64,000 bases of DNA from SM23-73-3 sp964580215 (GCA_964580215.1 CAZOJT010000013.1:1-64000), one strand, 5' to 3'; positions 8,824 through 18,787 are shown, counted from the stretch's first letter. The notes: a model not told the origin generated them from the letters alone. Numbers and translations are program-made.

Positions 8824-10077
8824 ATGAAAAATATATTTAAAATTGCGCTGCGTAATCTGCTACGCTATAAAAGACGTACTCTGCTGACTTCCTCGCTTAT
8901 CATTCTCGGCGTGGTAATGGTTGTAGTTTTTTCCGGTATTTCAAAATCTTTCAAAGGAATGATGATCGGCACAATCACCGATTCGATGTTGGGGCATTTA
9001 CAAATTCATAAAAGAGGATACGTTAGTTCAATCGATAACCTGCCGCTGCATTTGAATCTGAAAGATGAAGAAATAAACAATCTAAAATCTCTTTTAGATG
9101 AAAAGAAAAATGTTATAGAAGCCTATACTTTCAGAATAAAATTCGGGGCAATGCTGAGTAACTATGAGCAAACTACCAATATCAGGTTGACTGCTGTTAT
9201 TCCGGAAATGGAAAACAAAGCCAGCCCGGCCCTGGTTGATCGTATTGTTGATTTTTCAAAAAAGCCGGATTCTTTTGTGAAGCCGGGAGAATTGATTATA
9301 CCGGAAAACCTGGCAAACGGATTAAAACTAAAGACCGGGCAGGAAGTCGTTTTAGTAACTACCAATCAGGATGGTTCGGTCAACGGTATGTCATTTAGCA
9401 TCGCCGGAATAATGAGCGGATTAACAGGTCCTTCCGGCCGTGACGGATACATGCATCTGAATGATGCTAAAGATTTGCTCCGAATAGACGGCAACGAAAT
9501 TAATGAAATCGCCATTCGGCTGAAAGATGGCGATGATTTGAAACGCGTAAATAAGATGTTAAATCAAAGTTTGCAGTCCATAAAAGGTGAAGATGAAAAG
9601 CCAGTGTTTGAATTACATACCTGGGCGCAACTTTCACCATTTTCTACAATTGCCACCGTTGTGGATTTGCTGATTTACATAGTAAAAATTGTGCTGATCT
9701 CAATTGTATTAATCAGTATTTTAAACGTGATGATGATGTCGGTTTTTGAACGTGTGAGTGAAATCGGCACAATCTCAGCCATTGGCACATTGCCTTCAAA
9801 AATATTGTGGTTGTTTGTGGCTGAAGGCTTTCTTCTCGGTTTTATCAGCGCCATAGTCGGCAGTGTAATCAGTGTACTGAGTTTGTCTTTAATCAATCTG
9901 GCAGAGTTTCATTTTTCTTTCGGAAGGATGCAAGGTATTTTGTTAGAGACATCTGTTTCCATTGGAGAATTAATTACAGTATCAATTATAGTTATCATTA
10001 TTTCGATTTTATCCAGTTTTCAACCGGCGTATAAAGCGTCAAAAATGGAACCGGTTGATGCATTGAGACATGTGTAA
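8824..10077 (+). CDS. FtsX-like ABC transporter permease (LolC/E type)
   Basis: 417 residues. One N-terminal membrane segment follows the basic start MKNIFKIALRNLLRYKRR. A ~220-residue periplasmic (MacB_PCD-like) domain follows, then three C-terminal membrane segments (LLIYIVKIVLISIVLISILN; LWLFVAEGFLLGFISAIVGS; ITVSIIVIIISILSS) ending in the typical PAYKASKMEPVDALRHV. This four-helix layout is that of the FtsX/LolE/MacB permeases. It pairs with the ATPase immediately upstream. Only one permease gene is present, so a homodimer is expected. Confidence 0.9.
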   Translation: MKNIFKIALRNLLRYKRRTLLTSSLIILGVVMVVVFSGISKSFKGMMIGTITDSMLGHLQIHKRGYVSSIDNLPLHLNLKDEEINNLKSLLDEKKNVIEAYTFRIKFGAMLSNYEQTTNIRLTAVIPEMENKASPALVDRIVDFSKKPDSFVKPGELIIPENLANGLKLKTGQEVVLVTTNQDGSVNGMSFSIAGIMSGLTGPSGRDGYMHLNDAKDLLRIDGNEINEIAIRLKDGDDLKRVNKMLNQSLQSIKGEDEKPVFELHTWAQLSPFSTIATVVDLLIYIVKIVLISIVLISILNVMMMSVFERVSEIGTISAIGTLPSKILWLFVAEGFLLGFISAIVGSVISVLSLSLINLAEFHFSFGRMQGILLETSVSIGELITVSIIVIIISILSSFQPAYKASKMEPVDALRHV

Positions 10078-10127
10078 TTCTTTCAAAGGAAAGAAAGACA
10101 AAAGAAAAAAGTCAAACATAGAAAGGA

Positions 10128-10883
10128 ATGAACATGCGTTTATTATTATCTGTTTTAATAACTGTCTTTTTATTCCATGTGCTTCCGGCACAGGAAGCTG
10201 TCCAAATAAGCACCAGGGGCAACGCTATTTTAAAAAAAGTCGATGAAATTTTAACTCCCGGTTCGGTTGAATTTTACCGTAAACTGATCAACGAAGAACC
10301 GGACGGAAAGAAAAAGGAATTTATTTTTTATACGGTGAAAAAAGATCGGGACAAAGTTGCCATGCTCTATCTGTCACCGGCGAGTGATAAAGGACGAGCC
10401 ACTTTGCGATTGGGCGATAATATGTGGTTGTATATTCCCAATGTGGGAAAACCAATTCGCATTACCAGCATGCAGTCCGTAGTTGGTGGCGTGTTTAATA
10501 ATGCCGATATCATGCGGCTTGATTATTCCGCCGAATACGATGCGACAAATCTTGAAGAAAGCGGTGAAAATTTAATTCTTGATTTAAAGGCAAAAACAAG
10601 GACCGTGTCCTATGACCGCCTGAAAATGTGGGTGATTAAAAAGAACAACATCGTCGAGAAGGTGGAATGTTACGCTGCATCCGGGAAATTAATCAAAACT
10701 CTGAATTTTAAACAGGTAAAAGATTTTGGTAAAGGAATTGTTCGTCCGGCTGTGATTGAAACGACAAGTCCGTTGTATAAAGGTTTCAAATCAGTGATGA
10801 TTTATTCGAAAATAAAAAACAGAAAATTCCCCGATGAAGTTTTCACATTGGATTATCTTTCAAGATTAAGCGAGTTACGATGA
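10128..10883 (+). CDS. LolA-like outer-membrane lipoprotein-sorting protein
   Basis: 251 residues with a signal peptide (about 1-21, ending LPAQ-E). The body resembles the COG2834 sorting-protein fold: YTVKKDRDKVAMLYLSPA, GDNMWLYIPNVGKPIRI, and the C-terminal SVMIYSKIKNRKFPDEVFTLDYL. These periplasmic proteins shuttle lipids or lipoproteins between membranes. It is encoded 50 bases after the permease and overlaps the next gene by 4 bases (ATGA), so the four genes form one operon. It is the long bacterial sorting-protein type rather than canonical LolA, and its cargo is unknown. Confidence 0.8.
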   Translation: MNMRLLLSVLITVFLFHVLPAQEAVQISTRGNAILKKVDEILTPGSVEFYRKLINEEPDGKKKEFIFYTVKKDRDKVAMLYLSPASDKGRATLRLGDNMWLYIPNVGKPIRITSMQSVVGGVFNNADIMRLDYSAEYDATNLEESGENLILDLKAKTRTVSYDRLKMWVIKKNNIVEKVECYAASGKLIKTLNFKQVKDFGKGIVRPAVIETTSPLYKGFKSVMIYSKIKNRKFPDEVFTLDYLSRLSELR

Positions 10884-12172
10884 TTTTACATAAACAAATA
10901 TTTTTATACCTGGTAATTACATCCGCGCTGTTGCTTTTAAGATACTCAGCCAGCGCTCAGGATTATGATTTTGAAATTCCCGAAGAAGAAACGGCAAAGA
11001 TAGAGTTTAACGGCAACCTGGATGCAAAATGGGGTATTTTGCAAACAAATGAATCTTCCCCCTTTTATGGATTGCAATTTTTCGGACAGGAAAGACCGGA
11101 TGAGTACCTTTCCCAGTACCGTCTTGATTTCTATTTTAACGGTGATTACCGCTACAAACAAGTTGGTTTCACTTTGCGAACTTTCGCACAATACATAAAA
11201 GAAGAACCGATTGACCTGTCATTTTTTGAATTGTTTGGCAGTTTAAATCTTTCACCAAGGTTGACAGGGGGAATTGGCAAGCGCCGTTATAACTGGGGCA
11301 AAGGCTACGCATTTAATCCGGTCGGTTATGTGAATGCCGAGAAAGACCCGGAGAACCCCGATCTCGCACTGGCCGGTAAAAACTCGCTTTTTATTAACTA
11401 CAATCGTAGTTTTTCTTCCGGCTGGATTCAGAACCTGTCTTTATCTACAATTGTACTTCCGCGGGAAGACGACATTCTGGATAAATACGCTGAACTCGAT
11501 AAGACGTCCTTGGCTATTAAACTCTATTTGCTTTTGCGAAATATTGATCTGGATTTTATGGTATTCACAGGGAAAAACCAACCGCAGCGCTACGGCATAG
11601 ATTTTTCAACCAATCTGCAGGAAAATATCGAAGTGCATGGAGAAGTCAGTTACGCTAAGGATGAAGATTTTAGTTTTATTCAAAATAATATGGTTCAAAT
11701 GAGCAAAACAGACGGATTCTCCTATTTGCTTGGAATGCGCTATCTTACCAGTCTTAACATGACACTTATTGCCGAGTATTATCACAACAATCGCGGATTG
11801 ACTTCTTCAGAATACAAAGATTATCAGGGGTATCTCATAAACAGTTTAAACAGTGAAGATGCTGAATTGATTGGTTTGGCTAAGTCGGTTATTACCACCA
11901 CTTTCCGTTCAAAAAACATAATGCAGGATTATATCTATTTCAAAGCCAGTCTGCCGGAACCTTTTGAATGGTTGTATTCTTCCGTTGCGGTTTTCACAAT
12001 CTACAACGTCAATGATGGTAGTTTTCTTTTATCTCCGCAATTAGGTTACAAACCTTTTACCAATTCAGAAATCCTTCTGTGGCCAAGCATCTTTGTCGGA
12101 GATGACAATTCAGAGTACGGGAGCAGACAGTTTCAAAAGAAAGTTGAGATGTGGTTTCGTTTTTATTTTTAG
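10880..12172 (+). CDS. Predicted outer-membrane beta-barrel protein
   Basis: 430 residues with a signal peptide (about 1-26, ending ASAQ-D). The mature protein is rich in alternating aromatic/hydrophobic strands such as YRLDFYFNGDYRYKQVGFTLRTF, and its last residues are WFRFYF, ending in Phe as expected for a BamA-recognised barrel. I do not recognise a named family. Its start overlaps the LolA-like gene by 4 bases, so it is probably the outer-membrane partner or cargo of the ABC/LolA-like system. Confidence 0.75.
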   Translation: MILHKQIFLYLVITSALLLLRYSASAQDYDFEIPEEETAKIEFNGNLDAKWGILQTNESSPFYGLQFFGQERPDEYLSQYRLDFYFNGDYRYKQVGFTLRTFAQYIKEEPIDLSFFELFGSLNLSPRLTGGIGKRRYNWGKGYAFNPVGYVNAEKDPENPDLALAGKNSLFINYNRSFSSGWIQNLSLSTIVLPREDDILDKYAELDKTSLAIKLYLLLRNIDLDFMVFTGKNQPQRYGIDFSTNLQENIEVHGEVSYAKDEDFSFIQNNMVQMSKTDGFSYLLGMRYLTSLNMTLIAEYYHNNRGLTSSEYKDYQGYLINSLNSEDAELIGLAKSVITTTFRSKNIMQDYIYFKASLPEPFEWLYSSVAVFTIYNVNDGSFLLSPQLGYKPFTNSEILLWPSIFVGDDNSEYGSRQFQKKVEMWFRFYF

Positions 12173-12904
12173 ATTTTAATTTCGTTTAAACTATTATATT
12201 TTTTTGTAAATCGAATGGCGAGTAATTCTGTCCTGTGGGAATGCCTTTGTCATAAGAATCTTTTTACATGCAGTAAACAATCAACTCATCAATATAGTTC
12301 GTAGGTCAGGTGCCCTGAGCACCTGACACCAAGATAAAACCCCATTTATGGTGAGCGTCGAACCATTCTCATACCTTCCCTGTAGTCTCTCTTACCACAA
12401 GGAGCAAGTTCACTATGACTCCAATGGTGAAAAGGATAGCTCCCTTATTTATAGGAGATGGAATATATTGTTCATGCACCTTTACCGAATTTACAGGATG
12501 CGTAACTTTGAATTTCGAACTTTGAACTCTCAGCTCTAAATGTCTTTGACTTTATTGAACTCTTGAACTCTTGAACTTTTAAACTTTTGAACTCTTATTT
12601 TGAACCTTGGATTCATCAAAATTCATCAAAATTAATATCTAAGGCGCTAAACTTGAATCACTTGGAGGAAAAGTGAGAAAAAAATTAAAAATACCACCAG
12701 ATGCACCAGAAGCACCAGTTCCACCAGCCAAGCATCTTCGCTTGCGTTGAATCCCTTCAGGATGAATCTCCACCCTCGACCAAAAATATGTGGCTCGAAT
12801 TTGAATCCTGTGGACAAATTCGGATTTCTATTTTGTTTGTTTGGGTTTTAGCGGTGGACGGCAGACTGTGGACTGTGGACGTTTTTCAATCCGTTGACCA
12901 CTTT
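12173..12904. repeat. Intergenic repeat mosaic between the ABC operon and secA
   Basis: No convincing gene in ~730 bases. It holds a GTAG hairpin GTCAGGTGCCCTGAGCACCT (12304-12323), direct-repeat copy B (12362-12443), degenerate tandem GAACTCTT/GAACTTTT 8-10-mers (12556-12595), CACCAGATG/CACCAGAAG/CACCAGTTC trimer-like repeats (about 12694-12727), a CCCTCGACCAAAAATATGTG tract shared with 5675, and a GGACTGTGGAC-type repeat (12868-12881) also seen near 49.68 kb and inside secA. Confidence 0.65.
12362..12443 (+). repeat. Direct repeat copy B flanking the ABC operon
   Basis: Second copy of the ~82-bp repeat at 7796-7876, same orientation, with the same TAGTCTCTCTTACCACAA and AATGGTGAAAAGGATAGCTC blocks and about 80% identity by eye. 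It lies about 190 bases after the last operon gene. Confidence 0.8.
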
Positions 12905-15900
12905 TCAAGCCCCACAACATTTTTTGTATTTCTTCCCACTGCCGCAGGGGCAGGGGTCGTTTCGTCCAACCTTTTTGCCCACCCTCACCGGCTTGGGCTT
13001 GCCGGGAGCCACCTGTTCTGCTGGTTGAGTCTCGGCATATCCCATTCCCACTGTGGACTGGTGGACCGTACTCATCTGTCTTTCTGGTTCCCTTCCCTTG
13101 GGTCTTTCTTTCTCCTCCACCTGCAGTTTGAAGATAAGCTCCAGAGTCTCCTCGTCAATTCCCTCAAGCATTTCGGTAAATAAGGCAAATGCCTCCTTTT
13201 TGTATTCAATCAGCGGGTCTCTCTGGCCATAAGCTCTCAGGCCGATGCCGGTTTTAAGCTGATCTAAATCATAAAGATGCTCCTTCCACTTTTCATCTAT
13301 AGTCCGGAGCATGGCATATCTTTCTAACTGCCGCATCAACTCCTCACCCAGCATCTTCTCCTTATGGTCATAGATCTGAAGAGCCATCTTATAAAGGTTT
13401 TGCTTCAAATCCCCCTGTTTCAGCTCGTTTAAATCCTTCTGGTCGAACTTAACGTCCACCAGAAAGGTTCTTAAGAGGTCCTGTTTTAGACCGGTCAGGT
13501 CCCATGCCTCGGGATAGGTTTTGTCATCGGTATGAGCTTCCACCTTGAACTCGATCACGGTTTTGATTAGATCCAGGATTTCTTCTCTTAGGTCTGCACC
13601 CTCTAAGACTGCCAGTCGGCGGTCATAGATAACCTCTCTTTGCTGGTTCATCACGTCATCATATTCCAAAAGGTGTTTTCTTATGGAAAAGTTCTGTGCC
13701 TCCACCCTCTTTTGTGCTCTCTCTATCGCCTTGGTGACCATGGAATGTCTGATCACCTCTCCATCCTGCACGCCTAACCTATCCATTATAGAAGCGATTC
13801 TGTCCGAACCGAAAAGCCGCATCAGATTATCTTCTAAGGAGAGGAAAAATTTGGAGGAACCCGGATCGCCCTGCCTTCCGCTTCTTCCTCTGAGCTGTCT
13901 GTCGATCCTTCGAGCTTCATGCCTTTCTGTCCCTATGATGCGAAGCCCGCAGGGAACATCCTCATTGCAACCCAACTCCTCCAGATAGGGACAACCATCT
14001 TCCCTGTTTGGGGTAACCAACCTGCAGTGGAGATGTTTGACCACATCCGGACCCAATTTGATATCTGTTCCCCGTCCTGCCATGTTGGTAGCGATGGTGA
14101 CCGTGCCCGCCTGGCCCGCCCGGGACACGATCTCTGCCTCCTGTTGATGGTATTTGGCATTCAGAACGGAATGCTTTATCCCTTTTCTTTTTAGCATGCG
14201 GGAGAGGGTCTCAGAAGCTTCCACAGACACGGTCCCCACCAGGGCTGGTCTGCCAACTTCATGACAGCGGACGATCTCATCAATTATGGCGTTATATTTT
14301 TCCCTTCTGGTTCGATAGATCATGTCATCGTAATCAATTCTTCTCACCGGCTCGTTAGTGGGGATAGCCACCACGTCCACCTTGTAGATCTCCCATAATT
14401 CTGATGCTTCCGTCACTGCGGTTCCGGTCATCCCAGCCAGCTTGTGGTAAAGTCTGAAGAAATTCTGCAGGGTGATGGTGGCAAAGGTTTGCGTCTCTCC
14501 CTCAACTTTAACTTTTTCCTTTGCCTCTATGGCTTGGTGCAATCCATCGCTGTATCTTCTGCCCGGCATAAGCCTGCCGGTGAACTCGTCCACGATCATC
14601 ACCTTATCATCCTGCACCACATACTCCACATCTTTTTCAAACAAAGAAAATGCTTTCAAAAGCTGGTTTATGGAATGGTTCTTTTCACTGCGTTCCGCAT
14701 GAAGCTGATATAACTTCTCCTTTCTTTTTAATTTCTCCTCAGAGGAGAGAGAATCGTCTGAATCGATTTGGTGTATCCCCTCGGTGATATCCGGAAGGAT
14801 AAAAAGCACTTGATCCTCCGGTGAGAGAAGCGACCTTCCCATCTCATTCAAATTGATGCTGTTCTCCCTTTCATCGATGGAGAAATACAAAAGGTCATCT
14901 ATCTCATACAGTTTTTTGTCCCGCATGAAATCTAACTCCACCCGGGTGATCAGCTTTTTGACCCCTGGCTCCTTTTGTAGCTTTATCAATCTTTTGTTCT
15001 TGGGAGCACCCCTCTGGGCGGTCAGAAGCTTTATCCCCGCCTCGTATTCCTTTCCACCTTTCAACAATTCCTCTCCATCAGCTACCAGCTTATTTACCAA
15101 AGTGGATTGTTTGCGAAACAACTGCTCCACCAAGGGTCTCATCTCCATGTAGCTTTGGGTAACGTTGGAGCTTACCGGACCGGAGATGATCAGAGGAGTG
15201 CGGGCTTCGTCAATTAAAACCGAGTCTACTTCGTCCACTATGGAGTAATTATATCCTCGCTGAACCCTGTCCTCAGCCCGGATAGCCATGTTATCTCTCA
15301 GGTAGTCAAAGCCGAACTCATTGTTGGTCCCATAAGTGATGTCATAGTTATACTGAACTTTCCTCTGTTCATTATCCATCTCATTTTGTATACAACCCAC
15401 AGTCAGACCCAAGAACTTATATATCTCTCCCATCCACTCGGTATCTCTTCGAGCCAGATAATCGTTCACCGTCACCAGATGGCACCCTTTGCCTGTTAGA
15501 GCATTCAGATAAAGTGGCATGGTGGCGACCAAGGTTTTCCCTTCGCCGGTTGCCATCTCTGTAATCTTGCCCTGATGCAAGACCACTGCGCCAATGAGCT
15601 GAACGTTATAGGGAACCATATCCCACTCTATCTGGATGTCGCACACCTCCCATTTTTTGCCCAAAAGCCTTCGGCAGGTCTGTTTGACCACAGCAAAAGC
15701 CTCCGGGAGGATTTCATCTAAAGTCTCCTGCTCCACCTTTTTTATTTCACTCTGGATTTCCTTCATCTGTTGCAAGAGCTCTTCCCTTCGAGATCTAACC
15801 TCTGCCCTCTCCTCCTCGGAAAGTCCGTGAGTTTTTATGCCGGCAAACTCTTCTTTTAATGCATCCAGTTGCCTTTCAAACTCTCCGCTTCTCTCCTTGA

Positions 15901-16060
15901 TCCTCTGCTTGAATTCTTCGGTTTTCCCCTTCAGTTCCTCATCTGAGAGACTTTCATATTGCTCATGGAATTTGTTAATTTCCTCCACGATCGGGCGGAT
16001 TTTCTTTACGTCTCTATCGTGTTTGGAACCGAATATCCTGGTAACTAAATTGGGACTCAT
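12905..16060 (-). CDS. secA: Preprotein translocase ATPase SecA
   Basis: Motor ATPase that drives proteins through SecYEG. It is 1051 residues. Walker A is MATGEGKTL (169-177), the DEAD-type Walker B region is DEVDSVLIDEART, and GTDIKLGPDV and RGRSGRQGDPGSSKFFLSLED lie in the second nucleotide-binding domain. The C-terminal zinc motif is CPCGSGKKYKKCC. Compared with E. coli SecA (about 900 residues) a charged coiled-coil insertion of ~50 residues lies at about 50-115, before LPEAFAVV, and there is extra length in the preprotein cross-linking region. The linker before the zinc motif contains STVHQSTV, encoded by a GTGGACTGGTGGAC-like tract resembling a dispersed repeat of this genome. Confidence 0.97.
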   Translation of the reverse strand: MSPNLVTRIFGSKHDRDVKKIRPIVEEINKFHEQYESLSDEELKGKTEEFKQRIKERSGEFERQLDALKEEFAGIKTHGLSEEERAEVRSRREELLQQMKEIQSEIKKVEQETLDEILPEAFAVVKQTCRRLLGKKWEVCDIQIEWDMVPYNVQLIGAVVLHQGKITEMATGEGKTLVATMPLYLNALTGKGCHLVTVNDYLARRDTEWMGEIYKFLGLTVGCIQNEMDNEQRKVQYNYDITYGTNNEFGFDYLRDNMAIRAEDRVQRGYNYSIVDEVDSVLIDEARTPLIISGPVSSNVTQSYMEMRPLVEQLFRKQSTLVNKLVADGEELLKGGKEYEAGIKLLTAQRGAPKNKRLIKLQKEPGVKKLITRVELDFMRDKKLYEIDDLLYFSIDERENSINLNEMGRSLLSPEDQVLFILPDITEGIHQIDSDDSLSSEEKLKRKEKLYQLHAERSEKNHSINQLLKAFSLFEKDVEYVVQDDKVMIVDEFTGRLMPGRRYSDGLHQAIEAKEKVKVEGETQTFATITLQNFFRLYHKLAGMTGTAVTEASELWEIYKVDVVAIPTNEPVRRIDYDDMIYRTRREKYNAIIDEIVRCHEVGRPALVGTVSVEASETLSRMLKRKGIKHSVLNAKYHQQEAEIVSRAGQAGTVTIATNMAGRGTDIKLGPDVVKHLHCRLVTPNREDGCPYLEELGCNEDVPCGLRIIGTERHEARRIDRQLRGRSGRQGDPGSSKFFLSLEDNLMRLFGSDRIASIMDRLGVQDGEVIRHSMVTKAIERAQKRVEAQNFSIRKHLLEYDDVMNQQREVIYDRRLAVLEGADLREEILDLIKTVIEFKVEAHTDDKTYPEAWDLTGLKQDLLRTFLVDVKFDQKDLNELKQGDLKQNLYKMALQIYDHKEKMLGEELMRQLERYAMLRTIDEKWKEHLYDLDQLKTGIGLRAYGQRDPLIEYKKEAFALFTEMLEGIDEETLELIFKLQVEEKERPKGREPERQMSTVHQSTVGMGYAETQPAEQVAPGKPKPVRVGKKVGRNDPCPCGSGKKYKKCCGA

Positions 16061-16189
16061 TTACATCACTCCACAAAAATGGATCTTTAGTCTTTTATCA
16101 TTTTCTACGTATCAGAGCAAGACTTTATGAAAGATATACAACCTCTTTGCCTATGACAACCATAATCTTGCAGAGAATAAAGACCGTGG

Positions 16190-16891
16190 TTAAGAATTTT
16201 CGTGCGCAGATAATTGACTGTGTTTTGGTGTAACTACCATACCGAGAAATGCACTAAAAGGATTTTTTCGGAAAGAAAGTTTTCTATCCAACCATTGAAA
16301 GAATCTTATCCTCGAATAAGGAACAAAGTATACACCCTCCCATTGCACCGACTCAAGTACGCCGGAATTCTTCAACAACCTTTTCAGCTTCCAGATATTG
16401 AAAAAATTTGCCCGGTTGTATATTGAAGGCTTGAACCATCCTTTTATTCTTCTGCTTACAGCCAGCATAGACCAGCTATTCAGCACCCCTATAAAGATTT
16501 TTTCTCTGGTTACTCTTCGTACCTCCTGGAGGACTTTTACGGGATCTTCACAAAATCCCAGGGTAGTGATCAAGATGGTAATATCAAAAGCAGAGTCCTT
16601 TATGGGAAGCTGTTCCCCCTTTGCTAAGATCAGCTTGAAATTGCCTTTCCCCTTAGCCCTTTGCAACATGAAAACTGACGTATCCACCCCGATTGGATCT
16701 GAACCCAGAGTTTGAAAGAGCTTTAGATGATTTCCGGTTCCACAACCGATATCAAGGATTTTTTGATGGTGCACCTCCCCTATTAACTTTACCATCAACC
16801 TTTCTTCTAATGAACTGGTATATCTTCCGAAGTCGGTTTCATACCACTTATCGTAGTTTTGCGCAACCTTCTGGTCGAAATCTGTTTTCAT
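16190..16891 (-). CDS. Class I SAM-dependent methyltransferase
   Basis: 233 residues with a Methyltransf_11-type fold. Motif I is LDIGCGTGNH, GVDTS is the acidic ribose-binding motif after the second strand, GEQLPIKDSAFDITI follows, and EVRRVTR is the usual post-core region. The C-terminal ~80 residues are aromatic and basic without recognisable features. The substrate is unknown; Met_11 enzymes near envelope genes often act on lipids, quinones or sugars, but nothing here decides it. It stands alone upstream (5') of secA on the same strand with ~130 bases between them. Confidence 0.85.
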   Translation of the reverse strand: MKTDFDQKVAQNYDKWYETDFGRYTSSLEERLMVKLIGEVHHQKILDIGCGTGNHLKLFQTLGSDPIGVDTSVFMLQRAKGKGNFKLILAKGEQLPIKDSAFDITILITTLGFCEDPVKVLQEVRRVTREKIFIGVLNSWSMLAVSRRIKGWFKPSIYNRANFFNIWKLKRLLKNSGVLESVQWEGVYFVPYSRIRFFQWLDRKLSFRKNPFSAFLGMVVTPKHSQLSAHENS

Positions 16892-17263
16892 TTGTATTAT
16901 TCTATTGGCATTGCAGATTGGCAGGGAAAATCAAGGGCGCTTTTGCATGAAGAAAAAACTAAAGTGTTTTTTGCCTTGTCTAAAAAGAGAGGTGCTCTAA
17001 AGGTTTTTTTACTTACTAATAGGAGCAGGAATCAGTTCACATATTATTATTCGTATGAATGCTTCGCATTGATTTTTTCTCCCCCACCTGTTTTGGGCTT
17101 GACTTGAAATGCGTATGCATTCATACGAATCCCCCTTTAGTAAAGGGGGATTTAGGGGGATTTTCCAAGTTTCAAATCCCCCCTTCCCCCATTTCTTTAG
17201 GGGGGATGTAAACAATTATATGCTTTCCTTAATATGAGCAGACTGCTCAAAAGCCTAAGAGGC
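16892..17263. repeat. Intergenic repeat mosaic with two 19/20-nt hairpin microelements
   Basis: No gene. A 19-nt microelement copy ATTCGTATGAATGCTTCGC is at 17049-17067 and a clean 20-nt copy GCGTATGCATTCATACGAAT at 17111-17130. Immediately after is the palindrome CCCCCTTTAGTAAAGGGGG (17131-17149), and further C-rich/G-rich repeats extend to about 17208. The promoter of the methyltransferase (minus strand) should lie near the right of 16892. Confidence 0.75.
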
Positions 17264-17458
17264 TCAGGTGAATCCTTTGCTTGAGCAGGCGGAAGAAGAG
17301 TTGTCTGAAGAGATACCACCAGCAAATACCGAAAAGACTTTCATTGGGTTATCTGCATCACACTTCGGGCATTTTAACCCTTTGCCATCCTCCCCCATTT
17401 TCTGTAAGACCTCAAATTTATGATCGCATACTCTGCATCGGTATTCATAGATGGGCAC
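17264..17458 (-). CDS. FmdB-type zinc-ribbon protein
   Basis: 64-residue protein starting MPIYEYRCRVCDHKFEVLQK with a second CPKCDAD pair, the four-cysteine zinc ribbon of the FmdB/CxxC_CxxC_SSSS family, and a serine-rich tail (SSDNSSSACSSKGF) also typical of the family. The original FmdB was proposed as a regulator of formamidase/amidase genes, but most members have no known role. A good ribosome site (AAAGGAGG) lies just upstream on the minus strand. It is likely transcribed separately from the DUF89 gene, 76 bases away. Confidence 0.88.
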   Translation of the reverse strand: MPIYEYRCRVCDHKFEVLQKMGEDGKGLKCPKCDADNPMKVFSVFAGGISSDNSSSACSSKGFT

Positions 17459-17534
17459 AGCAGTTTACCTCCTTTAAAAAACACTATCTCTCATTTATAA
17501 ACCAAAATAGCTGGGGATATGTTTGACTAAAATT

Positions 17535-18386
17535 CTATTTGCCCATTTTCTTGACCACAAAATCTCCTACCGAACATCCCAGGTCCCGGGCAATGATTTT
17601 GCACTTCACCATTAAAAGAAAATAGAGTCTTTTCTCTTTGACTTCATTTAAGGTCTCATAATTTCCGTGTCCTTTGGCGATCACCAGATCGGCTCTCTTA
17701 AAGATATTTTTGAATTCTTCCGAACAATCCTCCAAGATAGTTCCGGGGGCATCTGAGCCATTGGAGATGACCTTCGCCACTTGATCTAAGCCGGCGAAAT
17801 AGGCATCTTCGGAGGTGGCGTCGTTAATCACCGGAGAACCACGAACCGCATAGTAAATTTCTCCATGAGGCATATGCTCAATCAAAATTTTATCAAAAAA
17901 AGTTTCTCCAGCGTTATCCCCCAGATAAAGGATCAAAGAAGCTTTCTTGAGATCCTTTTCTAAGCTTTCGGTATCATCTATGGCAGGTTTTTTGGCCAAC
18001 ACCCTGTCAATGGTTTTCATTAATTCAAAATGATGGCCAGGTGCGAAATCGATGATATTACCCGCTATGGCGAGTTTGACTGCGCAACTAAATTGATCGG
18101 ATGAACTGTTTACCTTTTCCTTTAAGGAGGGATAAAGCTTCTTGACCACCTGGTTGAATTCCCTTTTCAATTTAAGAAAGGGATCATGATTGTCTAACAC
18201 CTTACGGATCACCCGATGTGCCTCTTTGCCCAGATAGGGTGGAGTCTGGCGGTAAGAAATGTTGCTCAAAACCACCAGTACCTTTTGGAGCAGGTCTTCC
18301 CGTTTTCCCTCATCCTGGGTCACCTGTTGAGCGACCTTTATCGTCTGATCAATAATGCAGGGGATACATTCTAAATAAGTTCTCAT
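17535..18386 (-). CDS. DUF89/ARMT1-family metal-dependent protein
   Basis: 283 residues. Diagnostic stretches of the DUF89 (COG1578) family are visible: N-terminal CIPCIIDQ, LYLGDNAGETFFDKILIE, AVRGSPVINDATSEDA and ADLVIAKGHGNYETL. The Asp/Asn residues in GDN, NDAT and KGHGN form the metal/phosphate site in characterised members, some of which are sugar-phosphate or damaged-metabolite phosphatases. Which phosphate ester it removes is unknown. It precedes the FmdB-type gene on the same strand. Confidence 0.85.
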   Translation of the reverse strand: MRTYLECIPCIIDQTIKVAQQVTQDEGKREDLLQKVLVVLSNISYRQTPPYLGKEAHRVIRKVLDNHDPFLKLKREFNQVVKKLYPSLKEKVNSSSDQFSCAVKLAIAGNIIDFAPGHHFELMKTIDRVLAKKPAIDDTESLEKDLKKASLILYLGDNAGETFFDKILIEHMPHGEIYYAVRGSPVINDATSEDAYFAGLDQVAKVISNGSDAPGTILEDCSEEFKNIFKRADLVIAKGHGNYETLNEVKEKRLYFLLMVKCKIIARDLGCSVGDFVVKKMGK

Positions 18387-18787
18387 CGATTAACTCCATT
18401 GGATAACAAACATAGCACGGCAGAAAGACTTTATGCCTTCTCGTTTTTTTTGGGACACCACCGGGGTACTTCTCATATCTAAATTTTTGGTCCTCCTCCA
18501 CTTTAGTTGCTGGAATTCTTCATAACTAAAAGAAACCTTAAGGACTTAATTGAGTTGAGATTTGAAGACCTCACCCCCTATCCCCTTCTCCCTTGCCTCC
18601 GGCGGGATTCTCAATCACCGCCGTTGGTGGGATCTTCGACATGAAATGGAGAGGGGGAACAAAGGGGGAGAGACAAAAGAAAGCCTGTGGTTTTTTTTGG
18701 TGCAAATAATATTCGTATGAATGCTTCGCATAAACTTGTGCATTAGCAACTCTCTTGGAGAAGACCCAAATTCCTAAGCCATTTTCT
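18387..18787. repeat. Intergenic repeat mosaic
   Basis: No gene. A CCTCACCCCCTATCC ... GGAGAGGGGGAACAAAGGGG imperfect palindrome (about 18571-18672) is interrupted by a CCTCCGGCGGGAT half-hairpin and a CCGCCGTTGGTGGGAT tract. A 19-nt microelement (ATTCGTATGAATGCTTCGC) sits at 18711-18729. Confidence 0.65.

Noticed and set aside
12701..13183. 160-codon plus-strand frame over the secA 3' end
   Set aside because: It overlaps the SecA C-terminus antisense and begins in repeat DNA; the minus-strand reading with CPCGSGKKYKKCC is clearly real.
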